Origin: Limnanthes douglasii subsp. nivea
Taxonomy: Eukaryota > Streptophyta > Magnoliopsida > Brassicales > Limnanthaceae
DNA length: 64,000 nt
Assembly (NCBI GenBank): GCA_036936605.1
Contig: JAUPFV010000002.1
Span: 270,452,770-270,516,769, forward strand
Direction of reading: 5' to 3'
Shown here: piece by piece, positions 56,601 through 64,000 of the stretch
How positions within the stretch are numbered: the first letter of the stretch is position 1
Layout: each line of letters opens with the position of its first letter
Made by a program: the position numbers and the translations under genes
The notes under the pieces: generated by a model
Told to the model about the DNA's origin: nothing
The model's database searches: none
What the model saw: the letters and a program-made list of their open reading frames with translations, nothing else

Positions 56601-57010
56601 AAATAGTTGTGGAAATAGGAATTTGGATGCTAAATTAGTCTGGTTGTATGAAAAACAAAATACAAACTTGTTCTGTAAAAACAAACATGAATTGGATGTG
56701 AAACAACTAACTTTTTTTGTAGTTGTGAAAATATGTGCAATTTTGTGTATAAAATAATTTTTCTTCTAAAAAATGGATTATGTTCCACTTACAAAAATAC
56801 ATGCAATTGGTTACGAATTTAGTCTAGAAAAATAAAATGTGATCCAGTTGTAGGATTACGTGTAATTCGGTCGCTAAAAAGAAACTTCGTTCAAGATGTA
56901 GAATTACTTATAATTTGGCTGCAAAAATAAGAAGAAAACAATTCTCAAAAAATATTACTCATGGATTTTGTTTTGTTCGTCTTTAAAAATTATTATTTTT
57001 TAGTTTGGAT
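53640..57010. repeat. Array of about 400-bp repeats in inverted arrangement
   Basis: A block starting 'gatctagttttgttcgtctt', followed by 'aaccaat', 'ggttgaaagat' and 'cttatttccgcaactatttt', recurs at about 53646, 54046, 54430, 54838 and 55590. Spacing is 385-410 bp, or 750 where a MITE is inserted. From about 56100 to 57010 the same motifs appear in reverse complement ('gaaaatagttgcagaaataa', 'tggttgctaa', 'gttttgttcg'). The ends share 'cgaacaaaac' with the foldback at 48778. It is noncoding and either satellite-like or derived from a foldback element. Confidence 0.75.
55101..55449. mobile_element. Mutator-like MITE with long inverted ends and 9-bp duplication
   Basis: 349 bp, flanked by AAATTCTAA at 55092-55100 and 55450-55458. 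The ends are inverted: the left reads AGCTAAAAAGCACTGTTAG and the right, reverse complemented, GGGTAAAAAATACTGTTAG. Similarity continues inward for about 80 bases through 'ccacttgtatcaacatag' and 'ttcacttctgcataaaac'. There is no coding capacity. The 9-bp duplication and long inverted ends fit Mutator-like non-autonomous elements. It splits one unit of the 400-bp array. Confidence 0.88.
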
Positions 57011-58159
57011 TCAAAAGATATAAAGTTTTGAAGGTTAAAGATAACCAGTAATTAAAAGATGTACGTGTTTGTGTGATTCAGGAGTATTATTGGAAGAATT
57101 TATATTGCATGTGGTTTTTGGTAAACTTTAAATTCCAGGTGGTTATCAATAATTTAATTTCTACCTGGTCGGTTATCGATACTTATCCTTCTGTTCTATT
57201 TTTGCAACCAATTTACATGTACTTTTATGTCTTTCGTAAATCTACTTTTGTTTGCCTAAAACAATTAGGGGTATATTAGTATTATAAAAGGTCTATGTGA
57301 TTATGACTAAATACTAATTTAACATTATGCGGTTATAAGTAGTTTATCAAACTTTAGGTAATTATTAGTAACTAAATCTGGTGTTGGTTGGTTATCGGTA
57401 GATTATAACCCCTTAATATATTAATTTTTTACTAAAATGGTATAAGGTCAAGTTATTTTCACCGAAATCGAGTCTAACCCCATCCATTTTTGGACAACAA
57501 TTCCCTTATTGTAGTATATAAAGGTTTTTTCCCTAAAAATTATCCACTTTGTTTCTTGAATAAAAAACCTTTTCATTCTTTCTCCCAAACTTTTTCTTGT
57601 TTTCTCTATACAACCCAACTTCCGGCCACATTGCGCCACCTTTGGGGACCGAGCTCGTCCTTTGGTGTCATCCTTCTCCTCCAACGACCTTTTTCTCCTT
57701 TATGGTGAAGAAATTTGATCTTCCTCCTCAACCACCAAAGTAAGTCATCTTGATTTAATATCTTGAATTTATGAGTGTTCTTGATTTTTTTTTTGTTTAA
57801 ATTATTGTTAGCTTTCTTATGGATGGGTGAGTCATTGGGTTTTGTTTACTAATTTATTTTTTCCTGATGGATGAATCATTGAGTTAAATTTCTCCAATTT
57901 GTTGTTAAATATTTTTTCTAAAATTTCTTGAACTATTTAGTATAATAGTTAGTATATTATATGTTTGTTGCGATTTGTTGTCAAATTTGTGGGCTAGGTT
58001 AGGGTTTATGCATTTAAAGATTTGTTACGATGAATTTAGGGGTTTTGAGATGGGGTTTCAGGGTTTATAGGGTAGCTAGGTTGGTTATCTTCCTTGATGA
58101 AATCACGAGGAAGATGACAATGCACCAGTGGTGTTGCGACTGCGCACAATGAGTTGAAA

Positions 58160-58248
58160 GCTACGCAACGATGGTGCACAGATGCAGCACATCAATGCAC
58201 CTTGTATGCACTAACGATGCACAACACTGTGCACCATAGTTGCGTAGC
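58160..58248. repeat. Inverted repeat in the first intron of the mobile-domain gene
   Basis: 'gctacgcaacgatggtgcac' (58160-58179) pairs with 'gtgcaccatagttgcgtagc' (58229-58248), with one mismatch and a loop of about 49 bases. More 'ggtgca' motifs surround it, suggesting a larger imperfect hairpin from about 58120 to 58270. Confidence 0.75.
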
Positions 58249-59763
58249 CGGTGCACCTATGGTGCATGACCGAAATCCCTTTTGAATTTTCAAATGTGCC
58301 TTCCTATTAAACTTATTTTTTTGTGCTTATTTAGTTATTAATACTTGTTTGCTGTAGAATTTAGTTACTAATACTTATTTTTTCTTGTTTATCAAAATTT
58401 ATTTATTTTATCTAACTTTTTTTTTACTCAGGTCGTTGGATACACGGAAGGACCACCCACGTCATACTGCCAGCTCTAGATATAAAAAACCTAGAAAAAT
58501 ATTTCCCTTGTGAAGTCCGTTAGAGGAGAGAGTGAAAGACTTGTTCACAACAAACATGGGTGACCGAGCACTGAAAATGAAGCTGAGGAGAAAACCAAAC
58601 GATCATTGCACCTCATGCATAAAGGTTTGTAGCACGATGCTATAAATATTGACAAAAAATTGATGTTGTTAGTGATTTATTATCTAGACAAGTTGGACCA
58701 CCACCATAAGCTTATCATTCACCATCATCCGTTGTTCTTACACCTCGATCACCTCATCATTCACCACCATTTTCTCATCGTGTACCGCACTCTCATGTGA
58801 CTACCGATAGAGTCGATAGTGGTGATATAGATCACAAGTTACTTGAAAAAGAGGAGAATGCTACGACTCAGAGAGAAGAACATATGAGATTGTTTACTTT
58901 CTTGATCTGGAACAAAATTCTATTGTTTCCTGACTATGAAGAGCACGAGGAGTTCAGTACTTTCACCGCGAGTGTAAATTTATAATTATTAAATTGAATG
59001 TTTTACTTATATCTAAATTGTATATTGAGTGTTATTTTCTTATGAAATATTTTTGTGTGAAGCCTCATGGTTTTCTCGACATCCATGCACATTATGTTAT
59101 GTTGCACATGTGGGACTTGAAAGCCCAACCTGAAGTAGTGAGTCATCTTGTATGTACTCATTTCAGACCTTTTATAACTCATCTACCAAATTATTACACT
59201 CATTTACTGTTGGACAATGTATTCGTCGAGCGTTGGCATAAAGACCAACATTTTTCAATTCAATTTTAGGGATATTACACTCGATATAGATAAGATACAT
59301 ATCATTACAAGAATCCTGATTTTCGGTAGATTACTGGACATTGTTAAGGCTACGAGAAACAAGACGCATACCTACTATGCTAGGTTATTTAGACTCACAA
59401 TTGACGAGGTCCATCACGAATTGGAGTCTATAATAGGAGTAGGGTTTAAATTGAAATAGAACTATGAAACATTTACTGGGGATTAGTTTCTTAAGTTAAC
59501 CAAACAAGAGACTATCCGCCAGGTATTACATGCATACCTTTTTTTTCGGGTGCACTATATTCACGGATACCCAAAAGAAAATCTTGAAGGCTGAATATCT
59601 ATACGGTTTGGAGAACATGTATTATGGGTTACGGGATATAGCTTGGGCGTCTAGTAATTTGGCTTTCCATTATCATGCATTGTATTCTTTGAGATATGCA
59701 AAGTCGAACCTATACAATTTTGTGAGTATGTTAGACTGTTGGATATACAACCATTTTCAGGGT

Positions 59764-60195
59764 TGGAAATTCGGGAGCTGTCCGGCTCGCCTGGCCTGGT
59801 CGGGTTTTGTCCGGCCCGAACATAGAACGGGTCGTGTCCGGGTTAAGAAATTGTAACCCGTAACCGAGCCGGACTAGGTTTGGGTTTCTAGTTTATCTGA
59901 CACGTTCCGACCCGAAAATTATAAAAATTAATATTTTTTATATATAATAACAATAATATATATATATATATAATAAATTAATATATTAAAAATAAATTAA
60001 AAAATATTAAAAAATATTAAAATTAATGTCCGCGAGTCAGGCCGTGTTGACCGACGGACATGAACGAACATGCTCGGGTTTGAAAATATAAACCCGAGAA
60101 CGGGTCGGGCCGGGTAAAGATTCAAGTAGTCAAAAAGTGGGCTTGAACGGGTCGGCCCAAACTTAACCCGCGGACGGTCCATTGTCATCCATAAC
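59764..60195. mobile_element. GC-rich insert in the mobile-domain gene, possibly a hAT-like non-autonomous element
   Basis: About 430 bp of 'cgggtcgggccgggt'-type repeats with an AT core, very unlike the flanks. The mobile-domain reading breaks at WIYNHFQGW on entry. Possible ends are GGTTGGAAATTC and, inverted, GGTTATGGATGAC. The flanks 'attttcag' and 'ctttccag' could be a decayed 8-bp duplication. The ends are uncertain. Confidence 0.5.
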
Positions 60196-60901
60196 CACTT
60201 TCCAGCTTTAAAATCTCTGTAAAATCCATCTTATGTCATGATAAGCCCAAACATGTCTACTTTGTTGCTGAGGAGAATGGTGGGCTCTAACATGCGACCT
60301 AAATTTAACGTCTACGCCATTCCTACAGTCCTAAAGAAGAAGGGTGTAAGTGAACAAACTTATACTTATTATATGTATAACAATATTTAACACATTTAAC
60401 TTAACATTTTATATAACATAATGTATTATTTTTATTTACAAGTCATCTGTGTAAGATATTTGTCTACTTGACTATCCTATCAGAATGATGAGTATGGTTG
60501 AATTTTATACGCCTGATAGAGTGATGCATCAATTTAGATGGATCCATGCTCCATCAACACCTTACATGTTACTAAAACTTTCGTTTAATAAAAAAGATCT
60601 ATCTTATTACTTTTAGCGTGGAACAATTTGTCAAGATTGACATCATCGTTTACTTTTCGACGATCTTTTGACAATTTCTATAGGTATATATGGGAGATCG
60701 ACGAAGGGTAGGTATGTTGACTACATTACTCGATTTGGATGGTACATGATCACCTCACATGTGCAGGCCGGTGATGATAGACTCTTTGACATTGTTCGTA
60801 CGATCAACACCATTCGCACGAGATATGAATTGGAAGATTTGAGCCTCTTCAAAAAAATAAATATTGCTGCTCACTTCTTCTTGGCTCATTATTCTTGTTA
60901 G

Positions 60902-63180
60902 AGGACTTATGTTGGTTATGATTTCTTGATCTCTTTATTTATATTCAAGGCTATAGATTTTTATTTTAGAAATTATGTTGGTTATGTTTTCTTGATGTTT
61001 TGTATTGTACCATAGATAGTTTGGTTATGCATTTGCTGATTATGCTATGTTATAATTACGTGTTTTTTTATAAATCATTCATGTTGCTTATGTTTACTCG
61101 ACTATCCATTACGCAACAATAAAAGTGAGTAAAACACTTCAGTTTATTTTTAAAAAACCACATAAGAATTAATTTATCAACTCACAAACCATCTAATTGT
61201 TAGTAGAATACTTAAATTGTGAATTTAGCTTTGAATAGTAATTAGTCCATTGACTATCTATTTTCGTGACAGATAGTCTCTCGACTAAAAAAATTGGGTT
61301 TAGTCTGTTGACTATCCATTTTGGTTACATATAGTCCGTGGACTAAAACTATTCCGGTTTTAGTCCATTGACTATCCATTTTGGATTGAGTTAGTCTCAT
61401 GTGTATGTTTATTTAGACAACTAAATTTATCAAAAATGGAAAGTCGAAGGACAACCTTCATCTTCGCTAGATCTATGCCATTCAAAATAATTATATTTTT
61501 CGAGTTCAACTAACAAGCATTGCAATTGTGACCGACCGACTTTCTCCAACATCTGTTTTTTCGGTCGAGCGTTATATACGATGCGCATGTACGATACATT
61601 ATCTCCGTTCAACTTTTTTACTTGGTTTAAAATTTCTCTGTGACAAGTTTCCACGAAAGTAGAACGTTTTTAAAAACTATAACTCTTCTTTATTCAAACT
61701 TTCCGCGTATGAATGATTGTCTAAGTGTTTAACATTTGGATGGTTGTGAATATCGAATATAACCTTTAATGACCATTGATATGAAGTTGCCATGGTACAT
61801 TTAAGCTCAAAACGATAACCATAATTTATTGTTATTGTCAACTTTCTCTTAATATTTTTTTTTTTCAGATATTGTCAAGTTATACCATCCTGACTCGTAT
61901 TTAAAGAATATTCAAGGATTGTTTTTACTATTCGGAGAATCAAGATGTTTTATGTTAATAATCAACACATTTTTTGTCCCGTCTTCTTAACTCACTCAAC
62001 AAATCCGTTTTGCGTATAATATTTTGTTATGAAAAAAATGTGAATATAATCAGTATCGAAATCCTCTTGATATCCATCTGTAGCATCATCGCCATACAAT
62101 TCCAATATTCATAAAAAATGAAACTGGATAAACAACACATAGGCCACATTCTAATTGGTGGTATTAGAGGTTTGAACCGATTATAGTGATCCCTTTACAC
62201 CATCATTTCAGGAGGTGTGAACCGATGGTGCAGGGTCTCAAAACCGGTGGTACTGAATCTCAAAAACGATGGTACATGAGACAAAACCGAGACAGACGAT
62301 GTTACACACCACCGATTTATCCTCGAACCGGTGGTGCGTAGCTGCACCAAGATAAAAAAAAATTATTTGGTTGTTTATCTTTTCTTCCGGGCGATTGTAA
62401 ATCCTCCATAAATACTATTTGTTTATATTGTATATTCACATCTTCCAATATATGCATATCCTCATTCCATTTGGTTGCATCGTGTTGGAATTTAAAATTT
62501 TATAAAAAAATTAGAATAAGCTCAAGAACAATGTTGAAATGTTCTGATTTTCAAATAATTATTTGATTTTGAAGTTGTAAGATGATGAATATTGTTGGTG
62601 TTTAGGATATATTTGACGTTATTTTTTTTATTAATATCACTTTTGTAATTACATATAATTTAGAGTAGACTTAATAATTAAAAAACTTTTAAAAAAATTA
62701 ATTTTGGATAGAATAAAATTAAAATTAAATGAATATATCCAAAACTCATCAATAAACCCTTAGTAATAAAAAATTAAAAAATAAAAATAAGGGAAAAAAA
62801 AGACACAAATGCCTAAACGGCCATTACAGTGTCGATAAGCCATCCTATTAAAATACATCAAAAGACATAAAAAAATAGTACTCTTTTTTATTTATGTAAC
62901 CATCAAATAAATAGGACCATCAAATACCAACCACAAGGTAAAAGTAATGTCCAAACAACATATGATCCCTTCATACATAATCAACACACAAAAGACCTTA
63001 TAATCAACCAAATAAATCCACACCACTCTTCCTGTAATCGATTTATCCTATTTCTCAAAGAAAAAAACCCAAATAATCCACTTCCATAATTTCAGTGGCT
63101 CTCAATAAAAATCCAAATATACTTCCCCCAAATAATAAAATGTTAAATTAAACCGTGTCCAGTTGTCCACTCCACTCCGG
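60902..63180. other. AT-rich intergenic DNA between the mobile-domain pseudogene and the aminotransferase gene
   Basis: No gene was recognised. From 61244 to about 61413 a roughly 60-bp unit ('agtccattgactatccattt' core) occurs 2.7 times. At about 62150-62345 several 'accgatggtgca/accggtggt' motifs occur in both orientations. The rest is featureless. Confidence 0.55.
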
Positions 63181-63209
63181 ATTCATTATATCTGACACTC
63201 ATTTTAAAC

Positions 63210-63300
63210 AACGAATCCCCAATCAAAGTTTACATTTTTAGTTTTTTTCCACTCCTCAGTACAATTCGAGCCCAACTCCTTTCTCTCATTGGTTTATCAG
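63210..63300 (+). other. Probable 5' untranslated exon of the aminotransferase gene
   Basis: A strong donor CAG|GTGAGC at 63300/63301 lies about 520 bases before the coding ATG, after a pyrimidine-rich stretch typical of plant leaders. A TATA-like 'cattatatc' lies near 63185. The 3' acceptor of this leader intron is unresolved between about 63729 and 63810. Confidence 0.5.
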
Positions 63301-63821
63301 GTGAGCTACCACCATTCGTCATTATTCTTAATTTAAACTATGAAATTTAGAGTAATTGATTCACTGTACATTAATATTTTTTTTTTCTTTTGTTGATGTT
63401 GTTGGTTCATTGCTTAAATGGGTTTATCTAAATAAGTGGTTTTGTTGGTTCTTAATCTTGTTTTTGCTTAAAATTTGGGTACTTTTGTGGTAATCTATAT
63501 ATGCTTGTAATGTATTAGTGAAACTAGATTAGTGGTTTTTCAGTTAGATTAGAGTGTGATTCATTCGAGTAATCAAAAGTCAATTACATTTTTACAGTGT
63601 TTTCTGGTTGGATTAGTGTGTGATTGATGTCTCATATTTGAGTACTCGGGTTAAGTTGTTTGTTTCTTAGAGTATATCCTTTATATTCCATTTAGAATCA
63701 ACAATTATTGATTTTGTTGAATTCTTGAAGAAACATTTGCACTTGGTTGTTTCTTGAACAAAAGTTAAATCTATTGAATTGCTATTGTTTATTGATAAAG
63801 AAGCAAGAGGTTTACTCGGAC

Positions 63822-63938
63822 ATGGCTACTAAAGGATTAGACTACGAAACACTAAATGAAAATGTGAAGAAATGTCAATATGCTGTTAGAGGGGAGTTGT
63901 ATCTTCGAGCATCCGAGCTTCAAAAAGAAGGGAAAAAG
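63822..63938 (+). CDS. Glutamate:glyoxylate aminotransferase, first coding exon (gene runs off the window)
   Basis: The 39 codons from ATG 63822 to a GT donor at 63939 include LDYETLNENVKKCQYAVRGE and LYLRASELQKEGKK, which match the N-terminus of plant glutamate:glyoxylate aminotransferases (GGAT, alanine aminotransferase family). The closer match to GGAT than to cytosolic alanine aminotransferase rests on the ELYLRASELQKEGKK segment. The enzyme is a peroxisomal, PLP-dependent transaminase that converts glyoxylate to glycine in photorespiration. The catalytic parts and peroxisomal C-terminus lie beyond the window. The reading ends at the exon boundary: the codons after AAG are intronic (GTAATAC), so the apparent frame to 63974 is not all protein. 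Confidence 0.9.
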
Positions 63939-64000
63939 GTAATACTATCTTTCTTTTTTCAAATTATCGATTAAATCGGCTGTTTACTTTAACCAAATAT

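Larger units (their letters stand above)
57702..60901 (+). pseudogene. Plant mobile domain (PF10536-type) gene, broken
   Basis: Exon 1 begins at ATG 57702, and a strong GTAAGT donor at 57740 and TTTACTCAG acceptor at 58431 would join it to 58432 onward. A TGA comes soon after. Downstream pieces match the mobile domain in order: NVFVERWHKD (about 59216-59250), a segment with TLDIDKIHIITRI, YLYGLENMYYGLRDIAWAS and MLDCWIYNHFQGW (59530-59770), and, after a GC-rich insert, RVMHQFRWIHAP and GRYVDYITRFGWYM (about 60480-60901). These domains occur in transposon-derived and MAIL-type nuclear proteins of plants. Multiple stops and frameshifts are present. Confidence 0.75.

Noticed and set aside
59530..59856. 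A 108-codon gene ending in RTGRVRVKKL
   Set aside because: The last third is read from the GC-rich insert; the frame is a chimera of mobile-domain remnant and repeat.
63747..63974. A 75-codon frame starting upstream of the aminotransferase ATG
   Set aside because: The upstream codons do not match the family, and the frame past 63938 is intron; the conserved start is the ATG at 63822.

Overview
This window is plant nuclear DNA, most likely from a eudicot. The evidence is nested Ty3/gypsy LTR retrotransposons of the Tat/Ogre type, plant mobile domain gene remains, MITEs, AT-rich intergenic DNA, and at the right edge the first coding exon of a nuclear gene matching plant glutamate:glyoxylate aminotransferase. 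No prokaryotic, organellar or CRISPR signal was seen. I cannot name the species.

Layout. Positions 1-11313 hold one LTR of an older minus-strand element (E0, body outside the window), split by a complete young element, E1 (205-11132). E1 has two identical 329-bp LTRs and a 5-bp target duplication. From about 12230 to beyond 43307 lies a decayed element X, interrupted by two related elements: E2 (21872-32321) and E3 (32929-43306). All of these have gag-protease-RT-RNase H-integrase on the minus strand. E1, E2, E3 and X also carry an extra plus-strand ('antisense') gene between pol and the 3' LTR. From 43307 to 64000 the DNA is AT-rich. It holds a decayed minus-strand gene (43948-47179), a foldback repeat (48778-49260), an inverted array of roughly 400-bp repeats (53640-57010) with a clean Mutator-like MITE inside (55101-55449), a broken plant mobile domain gene (57702-60901) with a GC-rich insert, and the aminotransferase gene start (63210 onward).

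How the parts work together. E1 looks complete: primer site, polypurine tract, minus-strand TATA boxes in the LTRs, a gag-protease frame, an RT/dual RNase H/integrase frame, and a spliced antisense gene with its own apparent promoter. The gag-protease and pol frames are in the same reading frame and separated by a single UAG followed by CAA UUA, the classic readthrough context. E2 has a UAA at the exactly corresponding position.

The antisense gene is the most system-like feature. In E1, E2 and E3 it is preceded by the identical palindrome GACACGTGTC and a TATAAAT box, and it is split by an intron at the same place and phase. X has the same domain and a likely intron. This points to a separately expressed accessory gene of the retrotransposon family, with plant-type (bZIP/bHLH-like) control. 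The elements decay in the order expected from the nesting: E1 is intact, E2 and E3 carry several stops and frameshifts, and X is heavily degraded and partly duplicated in tandem.
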